Assembly (NCBI GenBank): GCA_958414825.1 | Contig: CATYXQ010000043.1 | Coordinates: forward strand, 1 to 15,657 | Length of the DNA stretch: 15,657 bases | Origin: an uncultured Eubacteriales bacterium | GTDB lineage: Bacteria; Bacillota; Clostridia; Oscillospirales; CAG-272 | Direction of reading: 5' to 3' | In this document: piece after piece, positions 1 through 7,462 of the stretch | How positions within the stretch are numbered: the first letter of the stretch is position 1 | Layout of the letters: every line of letters starts with the position of its first letter | Position numbers and translations under genes: made by a program | Notes under the pieces: model-generated | The model's input: the letters and a program-made list of their open reading frames with translations, nothing else | What the model was told of the DNA's origin: nothing | Databases searched by the model: none

Positions 1-346
1 GCAAAATCACGCACGCATGTCCGTGTTTGCGTGTAAAAAACGCATAGGTATACTCTAAATTAATGTCGTGCTCCGCCAAAATACTGAAAATACGTTCGAG
101 GCTTCCCGGTGCATCGGGCACGATTACGGCCAGCACCGGCGTAACCGTGAAAACCCATCCCGCTTCGGTCAAAGCTTTTGCCGCTTTTTCAGGCTGATCG
201 GCTATGATTCGGATAATGCCGTAATCCTTTGTATCGGCTATAGAAAGCGCTTCAAGGTCAATGCCACGCTCTGCCAGCAAATGAATAAACTGTGCAAGCT
301 GCCCGGATCTGTTTTCTACAAAAACCGAAATTTGATTGACCGTCAT
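1..346 (-). CDS. Tandem ACT-domain protein (3' end beyond window)
   Basis: The 115 visible codons begin MTVNQISVFVENRSGQL, a typical ACT fold start, with a second ACT unit beginning near residue 70 (VLAVIVPDAPGSLERI). ACT domains bind amino acids as regulatory ligands. No enzymatic domain is visible, so this is probably a small stand-alone ligand-binding protein of about 140 residues, a family often encoded beside PaaK-type ligases in Clostridia and archaea. The start ATG has a strong AAAGGAG site (353-359) six bases upstream, which overlaps the stop codon of the ligase gene. The two genes are therefore cotranscribed and probably translationally coupled. An aromatic amino acid or aryl-acid ligand is a guess from context. 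The stop codon lies left of position 1. Confidence 0.85.
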   Translation of the reverse strand, partial: MTVNQISVFVENRSGQLAQFIHLLAERGIDLEALSIADTKDYGIIRIIADQPEKAAKALTEAGWVFTVTPVLAVIVPDAPGSLERIFSILAEHDINLEYTYAFFTRKHGHACVIL

Positions 347-358
347 GATAGTCTCCTT

Positions 359-1672
359 TCATCCATACAGTTTACGCTTATCAATAATACGCACCGCTTT
401 GCCCTCACTGCGCGCAATGCTCTTCGGGGAAACCAAATGTACTGCCGCTTTGATACCAAGCATAGACTTCATCGCCTCAGCCAGTTCCTTTTCCTTGGAA
501 GAAACGCCGGTCACCGTATCCGTAAACAGTTCGGGCGGCATCTCCACCTGCACGTCGAGCGTATCCGAGTTGTTCACACGATCAACGATGATCTGATAAT
601 TTGCGGACATTCCTTTATTCAAAAGCACGGTCTCAATCTGCGAGGGGAACACATTGACGCCGCGGATGATCAGCATGTCGTCCGAACGCCCCATCGGCTT
701 CGACATACGAACATGCGTGCGCCCACAGGAGCAGGGCGTGTAATCCAGACGGCAAATATCGCGGGTGCGGTACCGAATCATCGGGAACGCCTCCTTGGTA
801 ATCGCGGTAAATACGAGTTCTCCGGTTGCGCCCGCTGGAAGCACTTCTCCGGTTTCCGGATTGATGATTTCTGCAATAAAATGATCCTCGCAGACATGCA
901 TACCGCCCTGAGCAGAGCATTCAAAAGACACACCGGGGCCGGAAAGCTCGGTCAAACCGTAAATATCATACGCACGGATCCTCAGCTTGTGCTCAATATC
1001 GCGGCGCATTTCCTCCGTCCAAGCCTCCGCACCGAAAATTCCCGCTTTCAGTTTGATCTGATCCCTCATGCCTTTTTCCAAAATACTTTCAGCAAGATAC
1101 GCGGCATAAGAGGGCGTACAGCAAAGAATGGTAGAACCGAGATCCGTCATAAACTGAATTTGTCTGTCCGTATTGCCCGATGACATCGGAAGCGTCAGAC
1201 AGCCAACCTTATGCGAGCCTCCGTTGAGTCCAGGACCGCCCGTAAACAGGCCGTACCCATAGCAGACCTGACAAACATCTTCCTTTGTACCGCCCGCCGC
1301 GCAAATTGCACGCGCGCAACAGTCCTCCCAAAGATCGATATCATGCTGCGTATAGAACGCGACAACGCGGCGCCCGGTCGTCCCCGAAGTAGACTGAATG
1401 CGCACGCACTCGGACAAAGGTTTGGCTAAAAGGCCGTACGGATACGCCTCGCGCAGATCTTCCTTGCACAAAAAAGGAAGCTTATGCAGATCTTCTATTC
1501 CGCAAATATCACCCGGCGCGATATGCTTTTCCTGCATCTTCTGCCGGTAATAGGGGACGTTCTCATAAACATGGCGAACCTGATTTACCAGACGTTCGCT
1601 TTGCAGCGCCCGAATCTGCTCGCGCGACATTGTTTCAATCTCTTTTTGATAATACTGTTCCAAGGGAGTCAC
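359..1672 (-). CDS. paaK: Phenylacetate-CoA ligase family protein (PaaK-like)
   Basis: An adenylate-forming ligase expected to activate an aryl acid (phenylacetate, or indole- or hydroxyphenyl-acetate) to its CoA thioester with ATP in the cytosol. Visible motifs, numbered from the GTG at 1672 (437 aa, the usual family length): phosphate-binding SGTTG 96-100, adenine-site YGLTE 238-242, hinge-region YRTRD 301-305, a CSCGR cysteine pair 314-318, and GRSDDM then IRGVNVFP 328-343 in the C-terminal AMP-binding domain. The reading frame stays open to a TTG at 1723, but that codon sits at the expected transcription start of the promoter at 1729-1757, so it cannot carry a normal ribosome-binding site. 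GTG 1672 is preferred although its upstream site (AAGAAAG) is weak. A rare ATT start at 1687 behind GGAGAGG is an alternative. The ACT-domain gene follows 12 bp downstream. In related anaerobes such ligases accompany indolepyruvate oxidoreductase genes, which are not seen here, so substrate choice is uncertain. Confidence 0.9.
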   Translation of the reverse strand: MTPLEQYYQKEIETMSREQIRALQSERLVNQVRHVYENVPYYRQKMQEKHIAPGDICGIEDLHKLPFLCKEDLREAYPYGLLAKPLSECVRIQSTSGTTGRRVVAFYTQHDIDLWEDCCARAICAAGGTKEDVCQVCYGYGLFTGGPGLNGGSHKVGCLTLPMSSGNTDRQIQFMTDLGSTILCCTPSYAAYLAESILEKGMRDQIKLKAGIFGAEAWTEEMRRDIEHKLRIRAYDIYGLTELSGPGVSFECSAQGGMHVCEDHFIAEIINPETGEVLPAGATGELVFTAITKEAFPMIRYRTRDICRLDYTPCSCGRTHVRMSKPMGRSDDMLIIRGVNVFPSQIETVLLNKGMSANYQIIVDRVNNSDTLDVQVEMPPELFTDTVTGVSSKEKELAEAMKSMLGIKAAVHLVSPKSIARSEGKAVRIIDKRKLYG

Positions 1673-1728
1673 CGCTTTCTTTAAAATTCCAAAACCTCTC
1701 CGATAGGCGGATATAAAATTCAACTATG

Positions 1729-1757
1729 ATTATATAAAATTTTTTTATATTTGTCAA
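1729..1757 (-). promoter_or_regulatory. Sigma-A promoter for the paaK-ACT unit
   Basis: On the minus strand a perfect -35 TTGACA (1757-1752) and a perfect -10 TATAAT (1734-1729) are separated by 17 bp of AT-rich sequence. Transcription should begin near 1722, giving a leader of about 50 nt before the GTG at 1672. The match implies strong housekeeping expression. No operator-like dyad was recognised around it. Confidence 0.85.
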
Positions 1758-1827
1758 CGCATTTTCCGGTTTGCATCCGAAATTCCAGGCGAACATTCAA
1801 ATTTGCGTTCCCATGCCCTCTCCCCTA

Positions 1828-1835
1828 CATATACT
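1828..1835 (+). promoter_or_regulatory. Possible sporulation-type -10 element for the LysM hydrolase
   Basis: CATATACT, about 35 nt before the ATG at 1870, resembles the -10 boxes of mother-cell sigma factors (SigE CATA-x-A-x-T, SigK CATA followed by TA). The contained TATACT also resembles a sigma-A -10. No convincing -35 was found for either class. The call rests mainly on the product being a spore-cortex enzyme. Confidence 0.3.
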
Positions 1836-1856
1836 GTATTAAACAAAGCTAAACTT

Positions 1857-1861
1857 GGGGG
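1857..1861 (+). promoter_or_regulatory. Ribosome-binding site fixing the hydrolase start at 1870
   Basis: A run of five G lies 8 nt before the ATG at 1870. The in-frame TTG at 1855 overlaps this run and has no site of its own, so the ATG is the likely start. Confidence 0.6.
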
Positions 1862-1869
1862 TATCGTAC

Positions 1870-3144
1870 ATGATTATACATGTTGTGGAGCCAGGGGACA
1901 CGGTTGTCGGAATTGCGCGTCGCTATGGTGTCTCACCTTCTCGAATCATCAGCGACAATGCAATATCCGGAGATCTTGTCGTGGGGCAGGCTCTGATTAT
2001 TCTATTCCCGGAAACCGTCCACACCGTAGCGCCCGGAGATACGCTGTCATCCATCGCGCGTACATACGGAATCAGCATTTATGAACTGATACAGAACAAC
2101 CCGTATCTTGCAGAAGATCCCACCATTCGTCCCGGAGACACGTTAGTCATTCGTTTTTCCGAACCAAAGCGGCGCTCAGTGCGTTTCAATGCGTATGCCT
2201 ACCCGTTTATCAATCGCAGTGTTCTTTTGCGTGCCCTGCCATTTCTGACCTACCTGACCATCTTCGGTTACGGATTTACAACAGACGGAAGTTTAATTGA
2301 AATTGACGACGATCCGCTGATCGAACTGGCCTATCAGTTTGGCACGGCGCCGGTCATGCTTTTGTCCTCCATCACGGAAAGCGGGGGCTTCAGCAGTGCG
2401 CGCGCCAGTCTGCTCTTTAATGATCTTGAACTGCAAAATACGGTTTTGGACAATGTCGTCGCAGTCATGCTCGAAAAAGATTACGTCGGTCTTGATCTTG
2501 ACTTTGAATATATACCGGCGGCAGATCGGAATGCGTTCACCGCTTTTGTACAAAACGCGGTGAACCGTCTCAGTCCCTACGGCTTTTTCGTCAATACCGA
2601 TCTTGCGCCGAAAACCTCCGATACCCAAGCCGGACTTCTTTACGAAGCGCACGATTACGGCGCGCTCGGCGCCGCATCCGACACCGTATTTCTGATGACC
2701 TATGAATGGGGATACACATACGGTCCCCCGATGGCCGTTGCGCCGCTCAACCGCGTGCGTGAAGTGGTGGAATACGCCGTAACGGAAATTCCGACCGAAA
2801 AAATCTTTCTCGGCATTCCAAATTACGGATATGACTGGCCGCTCCCGTTTATTGAGGGCACCACGCGCGCGCAGTCGATCGGCAACCAAACTGCCATCGA
2901 TATAGCGAGACGAAACGGCGCAGAAGTTCAGTTTGACCCGATCGCCATGTCTCCTTTTATCGAATATACAAACGCTGGCGTCAACCATATCGTCTGGTTT
3001 GAGGACGTTCGCAGCATTCTGGCCAAATTCGATTTAATGGATGAATTCAATCTCCGCGGCGCGGGATACTGGAACGCCATGCGACCGTTCGCACAAAATT
3101 TTGCGCTCATCAGCGCGCTGTACAACGTGGAAAAAGTCGTATAA
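1870..3144 (+). CDS. Spore peptidoglycan hydrolase, 2x LysM + GH18 (YaaH/SleL-like)
   Basis: The 424-residue protein has two N-terminal LysM domains (about 2-46 and 50-95, each with a PGDT motif) that bind peptidoglycan, then a glycoside hydrolase family 18 domain (about 105-415). This order and length match Bacillus YaaH/SleL (about 430 aa), a spore enzyme that cleaves muramic-delta-lactam cortex as an N-acetylglucosaminidase. The GH18 active-site strand is visible as GLDLDFE (207-213), with Glu213 as the expected proton donor. LMTYEWG (275-281) and GYWN (399-402) are further family motifs. No signal peptide or membrane helix is present, as expected for a protein assembled onto the forming spore from the mother cell. 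It stands alone, divergent from the paaK unit, and is followed by a hairpin terminator at 3284-3318. Assignment to spore germination or coat is by homology. Confidence 0.92.
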   Translation: MIIHVVEPGDTVVGIARRYGVSPSRIISDNAISGDLVVGQALIILFPETVHTVAPGDTLSSIARTYGISIYELIQNNPYLAEDPTIRPGDTLVIRFSEPKRRSVRFNAYAYPFINRSVLLRALPFLTYLTIFGYGFTTDGSLIEIDDDPLIELAYQFGTAPVMLLSSITESGGFSSARASLLFNDLELQNTVLDNVVAVMLEKDYVGLDLDFEYIPAADRNAFTAFVQNAVNRLSPYGFFVNTDLAPKTSDTQAGLLYEAHDYGALGAASDTVFLMTYEWGYTYGPPMAVAPLNRVREVVEYAVTEIPTEKIFLGIPNYGYDWPLPFIEGTTRAQSIGNQTAIDIARRNGAEVQFDPIAMSPFIEYTNAGVNHIVWFEDVRSILAKFDLMDEFNLRGAGYWNAMRPFAQNFALISALYNVEKVV

Positions 3145-3163
3145 AATAAAATAGACAGACATA

Positions 3164-3211
3164 CGCCGTCAACGTCATTACGATAAAATATAGATTCTGT
3201 TGAAGACGGCG
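3164..3211. repeat. Imperfect inverted repeat (stem-loop)
   Basis: CGCCGTC (3164-3170) followed by AAC pairs with GTTG then GACGGCG (3205-3211), leaving a two-base bulge and a loop of about 25 nt. It lies just after the hydrolase stop codon and could stabilise the 3' end of its mRNA. It lacks a T-tract and is not a terminator by itself. Confidence 0.5.
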
Positions 3212-3228
3212 CATATGAACCCTATAAG
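3200..3228 (+). promoter_or_regulatory. Possible sigma-A promoter inside the intergenic region
   Basis: TTGAAG (3200-3205) and TATAAG (3223-3228) are spaced by exactly 17 bp, matching 9 of 12 consensus positions. Initiation would fall near 3235, about 50 nt before the hairpin terminator at 3284. There is no ORF after it beyond a seven-codon ATG frame. Confidence 0.4.
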
Positions 3229-3234
3229 CGTCTC

Positions 3235-3318
3235 GTAAGCCGCGCTTTCGTTAGAGCGCATATTCATGCGCATAGATTTCCGCCGCCGGGAAGCCTTGGC
3301 TTTCCGGCGCTTTATTTT
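3235..3318 (+). ncRNA. Candidate small RNA of about 84 nt
   Basis: The stretch between the possible promoter (TTGAAG/TATAAG) and the terminator would give a short untranslated RNA. It contains two alternative hairpins sharing GCGC at 3256-3259: GCGCT (3242-3246) with AGCGC (3255-3259), and GCGCAT (3256-3261) with ATGCGC (3266-3271). The terminator stem follows. No known RNA family was recognised. It may simply be the 3' untranslated tail of the hydrolase mRNA. Confidence 0.3.
3284..3318 (+). terminator. Intrinsic terminator for the hydrolase gene
   Basis: A 12-bp stem with one G-U pair (3284-3295 with 3298-3309, two-base loop TT) is followed by the T-rich tract TTTATTTT at 3311-3318. It is the first good terminator after the plus-strand gene that ends at 3144. 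Confidence 0.8.
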
Positions 3319-3347
3319 ACCGCCTGCTGTCCTAAACAGCAGGCGGT
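3319..3347. repeat. Perfect 12-bp inverted repeat without T-tract
   Basis: ACCGCCTGCTGT (3319-3330) and its exact complement (3336-3347) flank the loop CCTAA. It abuts the T-tract of the preceding terminator. Neither strand has a following run of T, so it is not a conventional terminator. It could block 3' exonucleases, act as a backup hairpin, or be a protein-binding dyad. Confidence 0.75.
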
Positions 3348-3355
3348 ATTCATCA

Positions 3356-3383
3356 AAAAAGTCCCCTTTTCAGGGGACTTTTT
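3356..3383. terminator. Bidirectional intrinsic terminator ending the arginine operon
   Basis: AAAAAGTCCCCT (3356-3367) pairs perfectly with AGGGGACTTTTT (3372-3383) around a TTTC loop. On either strand the GC stem is followed by a T run, so it can stop transcripts from both sides. It lies about 48 bp after the carB-dapF stop codon and is the expected end of the long minus-strand operon. Confidence 0.9.
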
Positions 3384-3430
3384 CAATCAAATGAAACCGA
3401 GAATCCACACAATCTCTACTTTACAAAATG

Positions 3431-4285
3431 TCAATACTCGGTCGTACCGGTATAAGCAAGCTTTGCGTCTCCAGTCAATACAATTCCGTTCTCTGAATAA
3501 TTGACAATCAGGTCGCCGCCGCGTACCTTTACGGTAATGTCGCGACCCTTGTCGCAGTATCCGTTTTCAACTGCGGCAACGACAGCCGCGCATGCGCCGC
3601 TTCCGCATGCCCAGGTTTCGCCGTTTCCGCGCTCCCATACACGCATTTTCAGCGTACTGCGATTGACCACGCGCACAAATTCAGTGTTGATTCGCTCAGG
3701 AAACACAGACGCATTTTCAAACTGCGATCCTACCGTCTCAATATCGACAGAATCCACGCGATCCGTAAAGACAACGCAGTGCGGATTTCCTACCGTCAGG
3801 CAGTTGACGCTGTATGTCCTGCCGCCGATCTCCACCGGATAATTAATCAGCCGCTCAGCCAAAATCGTTGTCGGCAACGCGGACGCGCGCAAATCGGGCT
3901 GTCCCATATCCACGCCGGCATACGTCACTTTACCGGCGTTTGTATACAGCGTCAGACGTTTAACGCCGTCTCCAGTCTCAATGGCAACCTCACGGCTTTG
4001 AACTAATTTGTTGTCATACAAATATTTGGCAACGCAGCGAATCGAGTTACCGCCGAGCCGCCCCTCTGAGCCGTCCCGATTGAACAAGCGCATTTTGGCG
4101 TCTGCAACGGTCGATTTTTCAATCAGGACGATTCCGAAGCCGCCGATTCCCTTGTGGCGGTTGCAAAGACGGATGCAAAGCGACTCGGGACACTCTATAG
4201 AATTGTCAAAATTTTCAATGTAGATATAATCGTCGCCTGTCGCGTTCATCTTTGCAAAATGCAGTATATGCCGCGATGTACGCAT
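3431..4285 (-). other. DapF-like domain with altered active site (residues 1060-1343 of the fusion)
   Basis: DapF interconverts LL- and meso-diaminopimelate without cofactor, using two cysteines as acid and base. The C-terminal half is intact: GNPHC, an INTEF substrate-site segment, the ERG motif (Glu1277, Arg1278) and the second cysteine Cys1286 in ACGSGACA (codon 3605-3607). The N-terminal half departs from the family. The usual MCGN reads LGGN, so the first cysteine is Gly1137 (codon GGC, 4052-4054). The Asn of GNDF is Asp1077 (4232-4234). The usual G-x-G-x-D-G loop has Phe1109 (4136-4138) in place of Asp. Epimerase activity is therefore doubtful. It could be a regulatory remnant, a different isomerase, or a clade variant with compensating residues. 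Confidence 0.85.
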
Positions 4286-7200
4286 ATGATTGATGTCTAC
4301 AAGCTCCGTATTGTTCTCGCTGTAGCGGCTGGCGATAATGTCCGCAAGCGCGTTCGCCGTATCCAAAGACGTCAGGCAGGGGATGGAAAGCTGCAGTGCC
4401 CTGCGATGCAGCGCGATATAATCGTCCATGGTATCGTCGCGCATGGCGCCCGTATATACGATGTAGCTGATCTCGCCGCTCTCCAGAAGTTTAAACGCGC
4501 TGTCGTCTTCCCTGATGCCGTCGATTGCCTCAACATCAATGCCGAGCATGGCAATCGATTCGGCAGTATCCGGCGTCGCGTACAGACGGAATCCAAGATC
4601 ATCCAGCTTTTTGGCCAGCGTCACAACCTCAAACAGATCATGCTTATCCACACTGACCAGCACACCGACATTTTTATGCTGAATGGAGGATTTGAGCATC
4701 ATGCCGGCCGAAGTCAGGCCTTTGAACAGAGCTTCGGTCAGATCCTTGCCGATACCGAGTACTTCACCGGTCGATTTCATCTCAGGTCCAAGATAGGAAT
4801 TGACGTCGGTAAGCTTTTCAAACGAAAATACAGGAACCTTAACCGCTACGTAAGGCGGCGTTTTATAGAGTCCCGTACCGTAACCAAGCTTAGCCAGCGG
4901 AGCGCCGAGCATCACGCGCGCGGCAATGTCTACCATCGGTACGCCAGTCACCTTGCTGATATAGGGAATGGTTCGGGACGCACGAGGATTAACCTCAATG
5001 ACATAAAGCTCATTTTCATAAATCAGATACTGGATATTGACAAGTCCTTTTGTGCCGAGCGACAATGCGAGCGACGTTGAGGAGGAAACGACCTTTTCGA
5101 GCATGGCATCGTTGATACTGTAGGGCGGATACACCGCAATTGAATCGCCGCTGTGTACGCCTGCGCGCTCAATATGCTCCATGACGCCTGGAATCAGCAC
5201 ATCGGTTCCGTCGGAAATCACGTCCACTTCAAGCTCGCTGCCCATCATGTATTTGTCAACCAGAACCGGGTTCTCGATGCCGGTAGAAAGGATGCGGTTC
5301 ATGTATTTTTCCACTTCAGCCGCATCGTGTACAATCTGCATATTCTGCCCGCCAATGACATAAGAAGGGCGCAGCAAAACCGGATAGCCAAGACTGTCCG
5401 CTGCGGCGAGCGCTTCTTCTAAGCTCTTAACGCCCATACCGCGCGGACGCTTGATATGATACCGCTCAAGCAATCCGTCAAACTTTTCACGGTCCTCCGC
5501 GAGGTCAATCCCCTCAGCCGAAGTGCCGAGAATCCGAATACCGGACTCATCGAGGAATTTAGTGAGCTTGATCGCCGTCTGACCGCCGAACGCAACCACA
5601 ACGCCGATCGGATTTTCAACGCGGATAATGTCCATGACGTCTTCATCGGTCAGCGGCTCAAAATAAAGCCGATCCGCAGTATCGTAGTCGGTCGATACCG
5701 TTTCGGGATTGTTGTTGACGATCACCACGTCGTAGCCCATTTCCTTAAGCGTCCAGACGCAGTGCACCGAAGAATAGTCAAACTCAATGCCCTGTCCGAT
5801 GCGAATCGGACCTGAACCGAGTACGAGAATCGTCTGCTTGCCGCTCCTCGGAAACGCGCGGGACTCGCACTCGTCATCAAAGGTCGAATAGAAATACGGC
5901 GTCTCAGCATCGAATTCCGCAGCGCAGGTATCGACCATTTTATACACGGCCGGACGATGCGTCGGTATAGCCGCGCCGCTGAGACGTGCGAGCGCCCGGT
6001 CGGTATATCCGTACCGCTTGCCGCAAAGGTACTGCTCATCCGTCATGCCGTCCGCAAGTTCCCTCTCAAAATCCGCCAGATTTTTAAGCCTTGCTAAGAA
6101 CCAATTATCTATCCGGGTGATCTCATGGATTTTTTCAATCGAAATCCCCGCTTTCAGCGCCTCAAAAATCGTAAAGAGGCGACGGTCATCCGCATACCGA
6201 AGCCTGGTCTCAACATCCTGGTCGGTCAAAGGCTTGATATTCAACGTATCCGCTGAAATCTCTGCGCCGCGAATCGCCTTCATGAGCGCCATCTCAAACG
6301 AAGGCGCAATCGCCATAACCTCTCCGGTCGCTTTCATCTGCGTACCGAGTATGCGCGACGAACCCGCAAATTTATCAAACGGCCATTTCGGCAGCTTGAC
6401 GACCACATAGTCAATCGCAGGTTCAAAGCAGGCGCAGGTCTTGCCGGTAATATCGTTTTTGATTTCATCAAGCGTATAGCCAAGCGCAATCTTCGTGGTA
6501 ATCTTGGCAATCGGATAACCGGTCGCCTTGCTGGCGAGTGCTGAGGAACGGGATACGCGTGGATTGACCTCGATAACGGCATATTCAAAGCTGTCCGGAT
6601 TCAGGGCAAACTGACAGTTGCATCCGCCGACAATGCCGAGCGCCGATATGATATTCAGCGACGCGGTTCTCAGCATCTGATATTCCTTTTCCGACAGTGT
6701 AAGCGCTGGCGCGACGACAATGCTGTCCCCCGTATGGATGCCAACCGGATCAAAGTTCTCCATGCTGCAAACGGCGATTACATTCCCCACGCTGTCCCGC
6801 ATGGTTTCAAACTCGATCTCTTTCCACCCAAAGATATATTTTTCCACAAGGATCTGACGAATGGGTGAAGCGTCAAGACCGGTATGCGCAATCACTTTCA
6901 GTTCTTCGGGCGTATATGCAACGCCGCCCCCCGCGCCGCCAAGCGTAAACGCCGGACGTACAATGACCGGATAACCGATCTGCTCGGCAATATCGAGCGC
7001 AGTGCGGACATCATTTGCAATCTCGGAGGGAATGGTGGGTTCGCCGATCTGGCGCATCGTGTCCTTGAATAGCTGGCGGTCTTCCGCCTTGTCTATCGCC
7101 TCGGCATTTGTACCGATCAGACGGATACCGTGCGCCTGCAGAAATCCCTCTTTATCCAATTGCATGGCAATCGTGAGTCCGGTCTGCCCGCCCAGCCCGC

Positions 7201-7462
7201 AGAGCAGGCTGTCCGGTTTTTCTTTCAGCAAAATGCGCTTGATGGTTTTTACGGTCAGCGGCTCCAGATAAATTTCATCAGCCAACGCATTGTCGGTCAT
7301 AATCGTCGCCGGATTGGAATTGACCAAAACAACATTGACGCCCGCTTCTTTCAGAACGCGGCAGGCCTGCGCGCCCGCATAGTCAAATTCGGCGGCTTGT
7401 CCGATTACGATCGGCCCTGATCCGATCACCATAACTTTTTTAATACTTTTATCGAGCGGCAT
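3431..7462 (-). CDS. carB: Carbamoyl-phosphate synthase large chain fused to a DapF-like domain
   Basis: One uninterrupted 1343-codon frame. Residues 1-1059 are a complete CarB: the first ATP-grasp half has IVRPAFTLGG and VIEVNPRVSRSSALASK, the second half has LRPSYVIGGQNM and VIEVNPRASRTIPYISK, and an MGS-like allosteric domain lies at about 929-1050. It uses ammonia, bicarbonate and two ATP to make carbamoyl phosphate for arginine and pyrimidines. From about 1060 to the end (284 residues) the protein is homologous to diaminopimelate epimerase, with GNPHC, ERGNGET and ACGSGACA. CarB is normally about 1070 residues and ends at the MGS domain, so this is a genuine two-protein fusion. Its ATG overlaps the carA stop by one base and is preceded by GGGAGG. 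The ATG at the domain junction (4285) lacks a convincing ribosome-binding site, so a separate epimerase is unlikely. It is the last gene of the operon. Confidence 0.95.
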   Translation of the reverse strand: MPLDKSIKKVMVIGSGPIVIGQAAEFDYAGAQACRVLKEAGVNVVLVNSNPATIMTDNALADEIYLEPLTVKTIKRILLKEKPDSLLCGLGGQTGLTIAMQLDKEGFLQAHGIRLIGTNAEAIDKAEDRQLFKDTMRQIGEPTIPSEIANDVRTALDIAEQIGYPVIVRPAFTLGGAGGGVAYTPEELKVIAHTGLDASPIRQILVEKYIFGWKEIEFETMRDSVGNVIAVCSMENFDPVGIHTGDSIVVAPALTLSEKEYQMLRTASLNIISALGIVGGCNCQFALNPDSFEYAVIEVNPRVSRSSALASKATGYPIAKITTKIALGYTLDEIKNDITGKTCACFEPAIDYVVVKLPKWPFDKFAGSSRILGTQMKATGEVMAIAPSFEMALMKAIRGAEISADTLNIKPLTDQDVETRLRYADDRRLFTIFEALKAGISIEKIHEITRIDNWFLARLKNLADFERELADGMTDEQYLCGKRYGYTDRALARLSGAAIPTHRPAVYKMVDTCAAEFDAETPYFYSTFDDECESRAFPRSGKQTILVLGSGPIRIGQGIEFDYSSVHCVWTLKEMGYDVVIVNNNPETVSTDYDTADRLYFEPLTDEDVMDIIRVENPIGVVVAFGGQTAIKLTKFLDESGIRILGTSAEGIDLAEDREKFDGLLERYHIKRPRGMGVKSLEEALAAADSLGYPVLLRPSYVIGGQNMQIVHDAAEVEKYMNRILSTGIENPVLVDKYMMGSELEVDVISDGTDVLIPGVMEHIERAGVHSGDSIAVYPPYSINDAMLEKVVSSSTSLALSLGTKGLVNIQYLIYENELYVIEVNPRASRTIPYISKVTGVPMVDIAARVMLGAPLAKLGYGTGLYKTPPYVAVKVPVFSFEKLTDVNSYLGPEMKSTGEVLGIGKDLTEALFKGLTSAGMMLKSSIQHKNVGVLVSVDKHDLFEVVTLAKKLDDLGFRLYATPDTAESIAMLGIDVEAIDGIREDDSAFKLLESGEISYIVYTGAMRDDTMDDYIALHRRALQLSIPCLTSLDTANALADIIASRYSENNTELVDINHMRTSRHILHFAKMNATGDDYIYIENFDNSIECPESLCIRLCNRHKGIGGFGIVLIEKSTVADAKMRLFNRDGSEGRLGGNSIRCVAKYLYDNKLVQSREVAIETGDGVKRLTLYTNAGKVTYAGVDMGQPDLRASALPTTILAERLINYPVEIGGRTYSVNCLTVGNPHCVVFTDRVDSVDIETVGSQFENASVFPERINTEFVRVVNRSTLKMRVWERGNGETWACGSGACAAVVAAVENGYCDKGRDITVKVRGGDLIVNYSENGIVLTGDAKLAYTGTTEY

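Noticed and set aside
68..1183. Plus-strand open frame of 371 codons
   Set aside because: It lies opposite the ACT and PaaK genes, shows no recognisable domain, and has the Arg/His-rich composition of an antisense shadow.
1830..1835. TATACT as a sigma-A -10 for the hydrolase
   Set aside because: No -35 box at suitable spacing. A sporulation sigma element is at least as likely given the product.
3214..3237. Seven-codon ATG frame considered as a leader peptide
   Set aside because: No ribosome-binding site, no runs of regulatory codons, and it overlaps the candidate promoter.
4270..4300. CarB-DapF fusion as a lost stop codon or assembly error
   Set aside because: Both domains are complete with a short natural-looking linker, and the frame is continuous without repeats or composition change. 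Only read-level data could exclude error fully.
4154..5080. Plus-strand open frame of 308 codons
   Set aside because: Antisense shadow of the CarB-DapF coding sequence with no domain or convincing ribosome-binding site.
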